A stretch of DNA of 64,000 nt from JAHEFU01 sp020440645 (GCA_020440645.1 JAGRNR010000015.1:1-64000), one strand, 5' to 3'. Shown: positions 53,485 to 62,637, counted from the stretch's first letter. Translations and numbers: made by a program. The notes: a model not told the origin generated them from the letters alone.

Positions 53485-54192
53485 TTGTACGTCAGCAACA
53501 AGCTGAAGATGTCCTTCTGGGGCAGGATCATCTACGACATCACCCGCCTGGCGACATGGGTCATCGGCAAGCTGATGTTTCGCCTCAGCGTGGAGAACCC
53601 AGGCAATGTGCCGAAGGAAGGCGGCCTGCTGATCGTCAGCAACCATGTCAGCCATCTCGACCCGCCGCTGACCGGATCCTTCCTACCGAAGCGCTGCGGT
53701 TACCACATGGCCAAGATGGAGCTGTTCGGCATCGGCATCCTCAGGGTCTACATGCTCAGCATCGGCAGCATCATGGTCAACCGCGGCAAGGGCAAGCAAG
53801 CCCTGCTCGAGGCGGTTCAGTACCTGAACGACGGCCAGGTGGTGTTCATCTTCCCCGAGGGCACGCGCTCAAAGAGCGGCAGGCTGATGGAGGGCAAGAG
53901 CGGCGCGGTGATGATGGCGATCCGCACCGGCTGCACGATCCTGCCTTCGGCGATCATCGGCTCACAGCACGCCATGCGCAAGGGCAGCATCTTCATCAGG
54001 CCGGTGAAGATCCGCATACGCTATGGTGAACCGTACCGCATCGAATACGACGGCGACCCCGAGCGGATCCCGAAGGAAGTGATGCTGCGTGAGATGGCGC
54101 GCATGATGCAGAAGATCGAGGACCTGCTGCCCGCGGACATGCGGCCGGACCCGGCGGACAAACAGCGCTGGTACGGCGAGCAGGCGGGATAA
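53485..54192 (+). CDS. plsC: 1-acyl-glycerol-3-phosphate acyltransferase family
   Basis: A TTG start with GGGGAG at a good distance gives 235 residues. The NHVSHLDPP block (catalytic HX4D) and FPEGTRSKSG (substrate phosphate binding) are the PlsC hallmarks, and a hydrophobic N-terminal helix anchors it to the membrane. It should acylate lysophosphatidate, or a related lipid, in phospholipid synthesis. A later ATG eight codons in is possible. It is co-directional with the cupin and dapB. Confidence 0.88.
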   Translation: MYVSNKLKMSFWGRIIYDITRLATWVIGKLMFRLSVENPGNVPKEGGLLIVSNHVSHLDPPLTGSFLPKRCGYHMAKMELFGIGILRVYMLSIGSIMVNRGKGKQALLEAVQYLNDGQVVFIFPEGTRSKSGRLMEGKSGAVMMAIRTGCTILPSAIIGSQHAMRKGSIFIRPVKIRIRYGEPYRIEYDGDPERIPKEVMLREMARMMQKIEDLLPADMRPDPADKQRWYGEQAG

Positions 54193-54216
54193 TAAAGCCG
54201 CCGCGAGGCGTAAACC

Positions 54217-54966
54217 ATGCACAAGATAGCGATAATCGGCAGCGAGGGCCGGATGGGCACCGCGCTGCGCAATTACATCAAGGGAACTGACGACATCGAA
54301 TGCGTTGCCGAGATCGGCAGCGCGGGCCGGCTCGAGCAGGTGCTGGACAGCGGGGCGGACTGCGTTGTGGACCTGAGCACAGGTGAGGCGGTGGATGCCA
54401 ACGGTGCATCCGTTGTCAATGCAGCACTGCCATACGTGATCGGTGCCACCGGCTATTCCCAGGACACGGTGGAGCGGATGGCCTCAATCTCCGCTGAGCG
54501 TGGCAGCCCGGTGCTGATCGTGCCGAATTTCTCGATCGGTGCCAACCTGATGATCCTGTTCGCCCGGCAGGCTGCACGCTACATGCAGGCGCCTGTCGTC
54601 ACTGAACGGCACCATGACCGCAAGGCTGACGCACCCTCGGGTACCGCGCGATACACGGCGGCCGGCATTGCCGAAGTGCTGTCGGGCCTGCCCGGATCAG
54701 ACAAGTCCTCCACCAGTGATGACTACAGCGAGCAGCTGCAGGGCGTGCTCGGTGGCAACCAGGACATGGTGGCGATCCACAGCGTGCGCGGGGCCGGCTA
54801 CCTTGCTGAGCAGCAGGTGCTGTTCTCGCTGCAGGGTGAATCGCTCTCGATTGAGCACCGCAGCATAGACCGCAACTGCTTCATGCCGGGTATCGCCTAC
54901 TGCGTGCGCAACATCAACCGTGTGGACGGCCTGGTGGTGGGCATGGACAGGATAATGGAGCTCTGA
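54217..54966 (+). CDS. dapB: 4-hydroxy-tetrahydrodipicolinate reductase
   Basis: This 249-residue protein has a Rossmann start (IAIIGSEGRMGTAL), the middle NFSIGANLM and the active-site ERHHDRKADAPSGTA with its catalytic His/Lys. It makes tetrahydrodipicolinate for lysine and meso-DAP. It ends one base before asd, in the DAP operon dapB-asd-dapA. Confidence 0.96.
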   Translation: MHKIAIIGSEGRMGTALRNYIKGTDDIECVAEIGSAGRLEQVLDSGADCVVDLSTGEAVDANGASVVNAALPYVIGATGYSQDTVERMASISAERGSPVLIVPNFSIGANLMILFARQAARYMQAPVVTERHHDRKADAPSGTARYTAAGIAEVLSGLPGSDKSSTSDDYSEQLQGVLGGNQDMVAIHSVRGAGYLAEQQVLFSLQGESLSIEHRSIDRNCFMPGIAYCVRNINRVDGLVVGMDRIMEL

Positions 54967-54967
54967 A

Positions 54968-55978
54968 ATGAGACTGGCAATCATCGGTGCAAGCGGACTG
55001 GTTGGCGGGGAGTACCTGCGGATCATAGCTGCGCAGCGCAGCGGGGTGACTGAAGTGATCCCGGTGGCCAGCAGCCGCAGTGCCGGCAGCAGCCTCGAGC
55101 TCGGTGGAATGGAACTGACCGTGCGCGACCTGGCGCAGTTCGACTTTGCCGACTGCGACTATGCGTTGTTCTGCGTCGGCGATGACCTATCCCGTGAGTA
55201 CGTGCCGCAGGCGCTGGCCGCGGGCTGCCATGTGGTGGACAAGAGCAATGCCTACCGGATGGACCCGCAGGTGCCGCTGGTTGTCGGCGGGGCCAATGAC
55301 GGCGACATCACTCCACAGACGAAGCTCGTTGCCAACCCCAACTGCAGCACGATCATCCTCGTGCATGGCATCAAGTCGCTGGCGCAGTTCGGCATCCGCC
55401 GGATCTGGGTGGCGACCTACCAGAGCATGAGCGGGGCGGGACGCGCCGGGATCGACAAGCTGGTCAACGAAATTGATGAATACGGGCTGGACCCGCAGTC
55501 GGGTAGGGCGGACTGCCCCGAGGATGCGATCGCCTACAACGTGGTGCCCGGCATCGGTGGAATGGACAGTGAACTGCGCTGCAGTGAGGAACGCAAACTG
55601 CTGCAGGAGACCCGCAAGATCCTCAGCATGCCGGATCTCGCCGTGGTGCCGCATGCGGTGCGAGTGCCGGTCAGTGTCGGGCACAGCATGGCAGTCAGCG
55701 TGGAGTTCGATACGGCGGTCAGCGCGGAGGCGATCGAGGAAGCCTGGAGCCGGGACAGTGATGTGCTGTACCGCAGGGATTCCTTGCCCAGCCCGCTGGC
55801 CGCCTCACGACACGACATGGTTGAGGCAGGCCGGCTGCGGGCGGAGGATGGGATTGGCAACGGCTGGTCCTTCTTCCTCAGTGGAGACAACATCAACCTG
55901 GGCGCGGCGCTCAACGGCTGGCGGCTTCTGTCGCTGATACGTGCCCACCACCAGAATCTCGAAGCAAAGGCAGGTTAG
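54968..55978 (+). CDS. asd: Aspartate-semialdehyde dehydrogenase
   Basis: This 336-residue enzyme has GASGLVGGEYLRII, the catalytic Cys in NPNCSTIILV, the YQSMSGAGRAGIDKL loop and the PHAVRVPVSVGHSM region with the active-site His. It reduces aspartyl phosphate to the semialdehyde, the shared precursor of Lys, Met, Thr and DAP. Aspartokinase is not in the window. Confidence 0.96.
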   Translation: MRLAIIGASGLVGGEYLRIIAAQRSGVTEVIPVASSRSAGSSLELGGMELTVRDLAQFDFADCDYALFCVGDDLSREYVPQALAAGCHVVDKSNAYRMDPQVPLVVGGANDGDITPQTKLVANPNCSTIILVHGIKSLAQFGIRRIWVATYQSMSGAGRAGIDKLVNEIDEYGLDPQSGRADCPEDAIAYNVVPGIGGMDSELRCSEERKLLQETRKILSMPDLAVVPHAVRVPVSVGHSMAVSVEFDTAVSAEAIEEAWSRDSDVLYRRDSLPSPLAASRHDMVEAGRLRAEDGIGNGWSFFLSGDNINLGAALNGWRLLSLIRAHHQNLEAKAG

Positions 55979-55982
55979 GGAG

Positions 55983-56900
55983 ATGGCAGCAAAGAAGAAG
56001 AACAACGAACCGGTGTTCGGCAATGTGGTGACGGCGATCGTCACACCCTTCAACAAGCGCGGTGCGGTGGACTATAACCAGGCCGAGAAGCTGTTCAAGC
56101 ATGTGCAGGCCCAGAACGACGGCATCGTCGTGGCCGGCACCACCGGTGAGGGTCCCACGCTGAGCCAGGCTGAGAAGCTGAAGCTGTTCGAGTTCTACAA
56201 GAGCCGTGCCAAGAAGGGATTCAAGGTGCTGCTGAACGTCGGCAGCAATGACACCGCAGACAGCGTCAAGTTCGCCAAGGCGGCAGCCAAGGCCGGTGCC
56301 GATGGACTGATGGTGGTCGGCCCGTACTACAACAAGCCGAACGCGGACGGGCAGCTGGCGCACTTCAGTGCGATCTCCGATGCTTCCGACCTGCCGATCC
56401 TGCTGTACAACATCCCGGGCCGCACCGGCCTGCGGGTCGAGCATGACGTGATCATCGAGCTGGCTGGCACAAGCAATGTATGTGCAGTAAAGGACGCGAC
56501 GGGTGACCTGGCCGGGGTCAGCCTGCTGCGCAGCCAGACCCTGTCAGACTTCTTCATCTATGCCGGTGATGATGCGCTGATCCTGCCGATCGTGGCCTGC
56601 GGTGGCTGCGGCGTGGTGACCGTTTTCGGCCACCTGATCGGCAAGGAGATCAAGGAGATGATCCTGGCCTACCAGGAGGGAGATGTGCGCGAGGCGCTGG
56701 ACATCCACCTGCATTTCCTTGAGCTGAACAATTCGCTCTACACCACCACGAACCCGATCCCGATCAAGACCGCGCTGTCCATGATGGGCGTGATGGAAGA
56801 CAACTTCCGCCTGCCGATGACGAAGATGGATGACAAGAAGCGCAGCGCGCTGGAGGCCACCCTGCGTGAGTACGAGCTGATCCCGCGCCGCAAGGGATAG
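55983..56900 (+). CDS. dapA: 4-hydroxy-tetrahydrodipicolinate synthase
   Basis: The ATG preceded by TTAGGGAG gives 305 residues; an upstream in-frame start inside asd is rejected. Signatures are GTTGEGPTLS, YNIPGRTG (catalytic Tyr) and VKDATGDL (Schiff-base Lys). It condenses pyruvate and aspartate semialdehyde. It closes the dapB-asd-dapA run and is three bases from the sirtuin. Confidence 0.95.
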   Translation: MAAKKKNNEPVFGNVVTAIVTPFNKRGAVDYNQAEKLFKHVQAQNDGIVVAGTTGEGPTLSQAEKLKLFEFYKSRAKKGFKVLLNVGSNDTADSVKFAKAAAKAGADGLMVVGPYYNKPNADGQLAHFSAISDASDLPILLYNIPGRTGLRVEHDVIIELAGTSNVCAVKDATGDLAGVSLLRSQTLSDFFIYAGDDALILPIVACGGCGVVTVFGHLIGKEIKEMILAYQEGDVREALDIHLHFLELNNSLYTTTNPIPIKTALSMMGVMEDNFRLPMTKMDDKKRSALEATLREYELIPRRKG

Positions 56901-56903
56901 GCC

Positions 56904-57710
56904 ATGGGGCAGGAAAAGCAGCTGTCGGCGGAAAGCCGCGCGGTGATCGAGGCGCTGGTGCCCGTGGCCGCCAAGGCGCGCCGGGTGTTCATCTTCACAG
57001 GAGCTGGAGTCAGCGCCGAGTCCGGCATCCCGACCTTCCGCGATGCCCAGACCGGGCTGTGGGCCAAGTATGATCCGGTGATGCTGGCCAGCATCGACGG
57101 CTTCCGCAAGGACCCGGCAAATGTCTGGAAGTGGTATGACGAACGGCGCCAGACCATGAGCCAGTGCGTACCGAACGCCGGGCATACCGCCATCACGGAA
57201 TGGCAGCGCATGCTTGCACCTGTGCAGGGCCGGCTGGACCTGGCAACGCAGAACATTGACGACCTGCACCGCATCGCCGGCACCGAGCAGCTGATAGAGC
57301 TGCATGGCAACATCTGGGAAGTGCGGCCGCTGGGGGCGGATTTCGCGGATGCATTCCGGCTGATGGATTGCCCGCTCAGTGAGCACCCGCCGCGTGCGGC
57401 CGATGGCAGCACCCTGCGCCAGAATGTGGTGTGGTTCGGGGAAATGCTGGACGAGTCCGTGTTGAACCATGCGTTCCACTGCGCGATGAAGGCGGACCTC
57501 GCACTGAGCATCGGCACATCCAGCCTGGTCTATCCGGCGGCGGCCCTGCCGTTCGTGGCGCGTGAGCATGGTGCGACGCTAGTGGAGGTAAATCCGGAGC
57601 GCACGGAGTTGACGGCAGCGGCGGATTATGTTCTACAGGAGCCTTCCTCGCTGGCCCTTCCGGCGCTTGTGGAGGGAATCCGCTCAATTCTGCCGGGCAA
57701 TCCGGCCTGA
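56904..57710 (+). CDS. Sirtuin deacylase, class III, zinc site degraded
   Basis: This 268-residue protein has FTGAGVSAESGIPTFRD, QNIDDLHRIAG and the catalytic His in LHGNIW, then VVWFGEML and GTSSLVYPAAALP. The WYDERR pattern (Tyr and Arg three apart) matches the acyl-binding pair of class III enzymes such as CobB and SIRT5, which prefer succinyl/malonyl groups. The segment between HG and VVWFGE has only one Cys (MDC) where two CxxC pairs normally hold zinc, so the structural zinc is probably lost. It follows dapA closely; a link to lysine biosynthesis is not implied. Confidence 0.88.
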   Translation: MGQEKQLSAESRAVIEALVPVAAKARRVFIFTGAGVSAESGIPTFRDAQTGLWAKYDPVMLASIDGFRKDPANVWKWYDERRQTMSQCVPNAGHTAITEWQRMLAPVQGRLDLATQNIDDLHRIAGTEQLIELHGNIWEVRPLGADFADAFRLMDCPLSEHPPRAADGSTLRQNVVWFGEMLDESVLNHAFHCAMKADLALSIGTSSLVYPAAALPFVAREHGATLVEVNPERTELTAAADYVLQEPSSLALPALVEGIRSILPGNPA

Positions 57711-57755
57711 ATGGAGAAATTGGGAAGAAATAGCGCGGTCAAGCGTTCCTGAAGC

Positions 57756-57784
57756 TTACGCCAGCGGGCCAATCCTGCTAAACT
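57756..57784 (+). promoter_or_regulatory. Possible promoter of the EF-G-like gene
   Basis: TTACGC, a 17-base spacer and TAAACT preceded by TGC lie ~63 bases before the ATG. The -35 is a fair match; overall strength is uncertain. Confidence 0.4.
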
Positions 57785-57846
57785 CGAACTTCCGGCGGGG
57801 CATCCAAAACAGCCGGAAATCCACAGCTTGCTGGAGGTAATTGGCT

Positions 57847-59925
57847 ATGGGCGTAGCTATAGACAAGAAGCGCAACGTAGCAATCATCGGACATGGCGGT
57901 GCCGGGAAGACGGTACTCAGCGAAGCGATCCTCTACATCGCCGGCGCCATCAACAGGATGGGAACCATCGAAGACGGAAATACCGTAAGTGACCATGACC
58001 CTGAAGAGATAAAGAGAAAATACTCAATCACCAGTGCAGTACTCCCCTTTGATTTCGAGGACCACCACTTCACCCTGATCGACTGCCCTGGCTACCGTGA
58101 CTTCCTCGGTGAATCCACCTCCGCCCTCAACGTGGTTGACAGCGCGATCATCGTTGTCAACGGATCGATGGGCGTCGAGCCGCAGACCCGCATCTTCTGG
58201 GAGACCTGCGAGAAGCTGCACCTGCCGCGCCTGATCTTCATCAGCGGGCTGGACAAGGAGAATGCCGACTGGGACAACGCGATCAGCTCCTGCCGCAATG
58301 AGTTCGGCAAGACCGTGGCGCCTCTGTGCATCACAATCGGTGAGCATCACGACCTCAAGGGAGTGATCAACGTGCTGCTCAGAAAGGCATACATGAAGGA
58401 AGGGGACAAGATCGTTGAGAAGGACGTTCCCGAAGACTACAAGGAAGCAACCGAGGCGGCACGTGCCGACCTCGTGGAAAGCATCGTGGAGCTCGATGAT
58501 GAGCTGATGATGCGTTACATGGATGATGAGGCCATCGGTGCAGATGAGCTCGAGAAGGCGATGCTGGATGGCATCCTGCACGGCAAGTTCTGCCCCGCGG
58601 TCGGTGGCAGCGGCAAGGAGACCGTCGGCATCCGCAACCTGCTGGAGATCATCATCCACAGCATGCCGCATCCCGGCTTCCACGAGAAGCTGCACGGCAG
58701 CAAGCCGGACGGCAGTGAGGAGTCTCGTCCGCCCAGTGAGGACGCACCGCTGACGGCGCGCGTGTTCAAGGTCACGAGTGAGGGCCAGGTCGGTGACGTG
58801 TTCTGGATGCGAGTCTGGAGCGGCAAGCTGAAGAACGGTGACACCGTGCTGAACTCCTCCACCGACGAGCAGGAGAAGATAGGCAACCTGATCCTGATGC
58901 GCGGCAAGGAGCGCAAGGACGTGAACGAGGTGGGTGCCGGCGACATCGTGGCAACGATGAAGCTCAAGCACACCAAGATGGGCAACACGCTGACGGCGAA
59001 GGACAGTCCGTTCATCCTCGACAAGATCGAGTACCGCCGCCCGGTGGCCTACGAGAAGGTCGAGGTTGATGACCACAACGACCTGGAGAAGGTGATCAGC
59101 ACCCTCAACGTCCTGACTTCCGCTGATCCGACCCTGCGCCTCGTGCAGGATGAGGAGACCAAGGAGCAGGTGCTGTACGGCATGGGCCCGCTGCACCTTG
59201 ACGTGGCCCGTTCACAGGTCAAGAAGCGCGTCGGTGTTGACATCAAGTGGGAGAAGCCGCGCATCCGCTACCGCGAGACCATCACCGGTTCCGGCAATGC
59301 GCAGGGCAAGTACAAGAAGCAGTCCGGTGGACGCGGAAAGTACGGTGACTGCCACATCCGGCTGGAGGCGATGGAGCGTGGCACCGGTTTCGAATTCCTC
59401 GATGAGGTGGTCGGCGGCGTGGTGCCGGGACGCTTCATCCCGGCGATTGAGAAGGGCATCGTGGAAGCGATGGTCAACGGCCCGCTCAGCGGCAGCAAGG
59501 TGATCGACATCAAGGCCGCCGTCTACGACGGCAGCAGCCACAGCGTGGACTCGGATGAGCTGTCATTCAAGATGGCGGCACAGATGGGCTTCCGCTCTGC
59601 CTTCGAGCAGGCCCGTCCGATCCTGCTGGAGCCGATCTACAACGTGACGGTGCAGACCCCGGACGAGTACACCGGTGACGTGATGGCGGACCTCAACACC
59701 CGCCGTGGCCGTGTCGGTGGCATGGACCAGGTCGGCAACGTGAAGGAGATCAAGGCCCAGGTGCCGCTGGCTGAGATGTACCAGTACATCAACACGCTGC
59801 GCTCCATGACCCAGGGGCAGGGCAGCTTCGAGATGGAGTTCGCCAGCTACGAGCAGGTGCCGAGCAACGTGCAGGGTGACATCATCAAGGCTCACCAGGC
59901 CAACCAGAAGGCTGAGGCGCACTAG
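57847..59925 (+). CDS. Elongation-factor-G-like GTPase (EF-G paralogue)
   Basis: The ATG nine bases after GGAGG gives 692 residues in the full EF-G domain order. The G1 loop is GHGGAGKT (15-22). Motif G3 reads DCPGY (79-83) instead of DTPGH, a change I associate with the EF-G2 branch. Motif G4, normally NKxD, is SGLD (133-136). Domains II to V include RGRVGGMDQVGN and a C-terminal LRSMTQGQGSFEMEFASY. It is not the canonical fusA: the str operon (rpsL-rpsG-fusA-tuf) is absent from the window. Possible roles are a ribosome-associated GTPase or a specialised EF-G; not determinable here. Confidence 0.88.
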   Translation: MGVAIDKKRNVAIIGHGGAGKTVLSEAILYIAGAINRMGTIEDGNTVSDHDPEEIKRKYSITSAVLPFDFEDHHFTLIDCPGYRDFLGESTSALNVVDSAIIVVNGSMGVEPQTRIFWETCEKLHLPRLIFISGLDKENADWDNAISSCRNEFGKTVAPLCITIGEHHDLKGVINVLLRKAYMKEGDKIVEKDVPEDYKEATEAARADLVESIVELDDELMMRYMDDEAIGADELEKAMLDGILHGKFCPAVGGSGKETVGIRNLLEIIIHSMPHPGFHEKLHGSKPDGSEESRPPSEDAPLTARVFKVTSEGQVGDVFWMRVWSGKLKNGDTVLNSSTDEQEKIGNLILMRGKERKDVNEVGAGDIVATMKLKHTKMGNTLTAKDSPFILDKIEYRRPVAYEKVEVDDHNDLEKVISTLNVLTSADPTLRLVQDEETKEQVLYGMGPLHLDVARSQVKKRVGVDIKWEKPRIRYRETITGSGNAQGKYKKQSGGRGKYGDCHIRLEAMERGTGFEFLDEVVGGVVPGRFIPAIEKGIVEAMVNGPLSGSKVIDIKAAVYDGSSHSVDSDELSFKMAAQMGFRSAFEQARPILLEPIYNVTVQTPDEYTGDVMADLNTRRGRVGGMDQVGNVKEIKAQVPLAEMYQYINTLRSMTQGQGSFEMEFASYEQVPSNVQGDIIKAHQANQKAEAH

Positions 59926-59950
59926 TCCCGCCTTACAGTTTTGGCAACAA

Positions 59951-59978
59951 AAAAGCCCGCTGCATGCAGCGGGCTTTT
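59951..59978. terminator. Bidirectional intrinsic terminator
   Basis: A perfect palindrome (AAAAGCCCGCTG-CATG-CAGCGGGCTTTT in pieces) has A/T runs on both sides, so it can stop both the EF-G-like mRNA and the convergent lipoprotein mRNA. Confidence 0.9.
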
Positions 59979-60001
59979 CCATTTTCTGTTGGGGTGCGGA
60001 C

Positions 60002-62539
60002 TTACTCGTCCTTCTTGGGTTCTTCCTTCTTGTTCGGGTCCTCGGCGGGCTTCTCCGGCTCAGCGGCGGGGTCATCCCCTGGGTCGTCGCCAGCCGGCTC
60101 ATCAGCGGCGGGTTCGTCAGCCGCGGGTTCATCCGTGCCGGGCTCGGAGCTCTTCTCCTTGGCGCCATCCTCTGAGGGCTCGTCCTCCGCGCCACTCTGG
60201 GCCCGGCCAAGGGTTTCACCGCCTGCGGTCGTCCCGCCGGTTGTATCACCACCAGTTGTTCCACCTGTCGTGCCGCCCGTGGTGCCTCCGGTCGTTCCAC
60301 CGGTTGTGCCACCTGTCGTTCCTCCGGTGGTCCCTCCAGTGGTTCCGCCGGTTGTACCACCCGTACTGCCGGTCGGGGTCTGGGTCCGTCCAGTCGTGCC
60401 ACTGCTGAGGAAACCGGCATCCTGGGTGAATCCACCGCTGGTCGGTGTCTGGTTGACCTGGTTGCCGGTCTGGGTTCCAGTGCTGGCGGTGGTATTGCCC
60501 GTCGGGGCCTGGGCTCCCGGCGGGGTGCGGTTGCTGCTGGGCACGGTGCCCGCCTGGGTTCCCGGCGTGTTCTCACGGGTGTAGTTCGGCAGCTCCGGCG
60601 GCATGATGGTCTGTGTGCGCCAGGGCGGCAGGTTGAGCGGCAGCGGCAGTACGTTCTCGCCATCCTTGTTGAGGATGTAGCGCGCGCTGGTGTCCATCAC
60701 CATGGCAAGCTGCGGCTCGTCGGAGGTCTCGAGGTCCTCCTTGGCCTTGAACTTGACATAGACCAGCGGGCCGTCGCCGGCCGGCTCGGAGATCACGGTG
60801 TTGCTGTCAACCGCGATCAGCACCTTGCCCTCGTCCTTGTTGGGCTGGGCGAAGTAGATGCTGGCATCGCTGAAGTCATCGAAGAACTCACCGAGCTCCG
60901 CCTCGCGGAAGCTCAGCTTGGTGTTGTCAAAGCTCAGGGTGAACAGTCCCTTGTCGAAGTCCGGCAGGTTGCTGCCGTCGATCCGCACGTAGACAGCCTC
61001 GTCCTCGCGCACCACATCCGGGAAGTCCTTCTCAAGCTCGACCTCGGGATCGCGCAGGCGCACCTCAACCTCGAGGTTGCGGGCCTCGGTGACGTACTCA
61101 TCGTGGTACATCGCGCGCACCCAGATGTTCACGCGGCCGGGGCGGCGCGGGGTCCACTGGATGTATGGGTCGTCGGTGATCAGGGAGTAGCGGTCGAAGC
61201 TCTCGTCGGCATCCAGCGGGTCCTCATCGTCGTAGTCAGCGCCATAGCCGCCGAGGCCGCGCTGGCGGGCCTCGCCCTCATCCTCCTGCCAGTCCTGGTA
61301 CTCGTAACGCAGGCCGCGGCTGTCAACATCATCCATGCTGCGCTCGCGCCTGACGGGCTCATCGAGCTCCATGCCGGTCTGCTCCTCGAGCATCGCGGTG
61401 GCATTCTCAACGGAGCGGTCGACCACGTTGCCGGCCACCTCGTTGTCAAGGCGGCGGCCCTCATCGTCGATCACGGCCTGGCCGGCGACCACCATGCGGC
61501 GCAGGATGTAGCCGTCATTGACACTGCCACGGTCGCTCTGCTCCTCACCGAGCTTCTTCAGCTCAGCGTAGTTGCGCATGCGCTGGTCGCTGCCGTTGAG
61601 GTCGATTTCCTCGTCGCTGGTCAGCGCTTCGTTGTTGCGCAGCTTGTTGAGGATCGTGATCAGGGAAGGGTCGAAGTCAGTGCCGTCCGGCCAGTAGGTC
61701 ATGCCGAGCGGGATGATGATCGTGTACTGGCCCTGGTCACCGTAGGTCTGCTCGGGGAACTGTGAGGGGTCGTAGTTGACCCGCTTCTCCTCGGTCGGGA
61801 CATCGTTGTTCGTGTTTCCAGTGTTGTCAGTGTTCTGGGTCTTGTTCTCGGAGCTGCTGCCGGTGGAGCCGCTGTTGAACAGGTCCTGGTTGCTCGGTTT
61901 GGTATCAGCGGATTCACCCTGCGGTACACCTGCGACATTGGTGTTCTGCTGGTTGGTGCTGCCTGTCGGCTGCTGGGTGGAAGTCCCACCAGTCGGCTGA
62001 GTGGCGCTCTGGCCACCGGCGGCCGGAGCCTGTGCTCCCGGAGGGGCCTGTCCCGCAGGTACTTCAGTGCCACCGGGAACCGTGCCGTCAGCGAAGGCGG
62101 AACCGGCATTCGGATCAACCACCGGCTGCTGGACTTCAGGCTGGGCCGTGTTGTACTCAGTCTCCACGACGGTGCGCAGGCGGCCGCGGTCGGCCTCCGC
62201 CACGGGCCAGATGTCACCGTTGGCAATGCCCCACTCGTACTCGAGGTCGCGGCCGTCCGGGTTGTCATCCACGACGTAGATGAAGTAGTCCTCGCCTGGA
62301 TAGACGTCACCGGTCTCCATGCCGATGATCATCAGAGTGATCGGCGGATCACCCATCTCCTCGGGATTGGTCGAGGGCTGGTTGCCCGCGGCACTCGAGC
62401 GGGTCTGGTCCCGGTACTGGTTGTCATAGCTCGAGTTGGTCTGGATGTTGTTCGAAGTGGGGGAGTTGCTGCTGGTGCAGGCTCCGAACACCACCGCCGA
62501 CATCATCACTGACACAGCCAGGTATCTGAGAATTCTCAC
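60002..62539 (-). CDS. Large lipoprotein with cohesin-like module and Gly-Thr repeats
   Basis: A GTG with GGAAGG upstream gives 845 residues starting with a lipoprotein signal (lipobox FGAC). The order is low-complexity Ser/Asn linker; a β segment (~55-125); Pro/Gln/Thr-rich linkers; a 61-residue domain (276-336) shared with the next lipoprotein; and a charged helical part. Then comes a cohesin-like β module (~500-635: LSFDNTKLSFREAELGEFF, GKVLIAVDSN, GPLVYVKFKAK), a Gly-Gly-Thr-Thr repeat (~729-764), and an acidic Pro/Glu tail. I do not recognise the whole protein. It is probably exposed at the cell surface. Confidence 0.7.
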   Translation of the reverse strand: MRILRYLAVSVMMSAVVFGACTSSNSPTSNNIQTNSSYDNQYRDQTRSSAAGNQPSTNPEEMGDPPITLMIIGMETGDVYPGEDYFIYVVDDNPDGRDLEYEWGIANGDIWPVAEADRGRLRTVVETEYNTAQPEVQQPVVDPNAGSAFADGTVPGGTEVPAGQAPPGAQAPAAGGQSATQPTGGTSTQQPTGSTNQQNTNVAGVPQGESADTKPSNQDLFNSGSTGSSSENKTQNTDNTGNTNNDVPTEEKRVNYDPSQFPEQTYGDQGQYTIIIPLGMTYWPDGTDFDPSLITILNKLRNNEALTSDEEIDLNGSDQRMRNYAELKKLGEEQSDRGSVNDGYILRRMVVAGQAVIDDEGRRLDNEVAGNVVDRSVENATAMLEEQTGMELDEPVRRERSMDDVDSRGLRYEYQDWQEDEGEARQRGLGGYGADYDDEDPLDADESFDRYSLITDDPYIQWTPRRPGRVNIWVRAMYHDEYVTEARNLEVEVRLRDPEVELEKDFPDVVREDEAVYVRIDGSNLPDFDKGLFTLSFDNTKLSFREAELGEFFDDFSDASIYFAQPNKDEGKVLIAVDSNTVISEPAGDGPLVYVKFKAKEDLETSDEPQLAMVMDTSARYILNKDGENVLPLPLNLPPWRTQTIMPPELPNYTRENTPGTQAGTVPSSNRTPPGAQAPTGNTTASTGTQTGNQVNQTPTSGGFTQDAGFLSSGTTGRTQTPTGSTGGTTGGTTGGTTGGTTGGTTGGTTGGTTGGTTGGTTGGDTTGGTTAGGETLGRAQSGAEDEPSEDGAKEKSSEPGTDEPAADEPAADEPAGDDPGDDPAAEPEKPAEDPNKKEEPKKDE
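60249..60356 (-). repeat. Nine 12-base coding repeats (Gly-Gly-Thr-Thr)
   Basis: Nine tandem 12-base units encode GGTT again and again. The units differ mostly at third codon positions while the peptide stays constant. A tenth, degenerate unit follows at 60357-60368. It is a flexible linker-like stretch of the lipoprotein. Confidence 0.85.
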
Positions 62540-62628
62540 GTTGTCGCCTTCCGATTTGAAAGAGGTTGTCCCTGTATCCACAGTGACATGACGCCCTGCC
62601 AGCCGAGGCTGTTCAGGCATGCACCAAT

Positions 62629-62637
62629 ATAGTATCA
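62629..62637 (-). promoter_or_regulatory. Putative promoter of the large lipoprotein gene
   Basis: On the minus strand TGA followed by TACTAT makes an extended -10 about 90 bases before the GTG start. No clear -35. Confidence 0.35.

Noticed and set aside
60249..60368. CRISPR-like tandem repeat
   Set aside because: Units are 12 bases, directly adjacent with no spacers, and lie in a coding frame.
59964..60584. Plus-strand frame rich in Val-Pro-Pro-Val repeats
   Set aside because: It is the antisense reading of the Gly-Thr repeats of the lipoprotein; the minus-strand protein has a signal peptide, lipobox and linkers in order.
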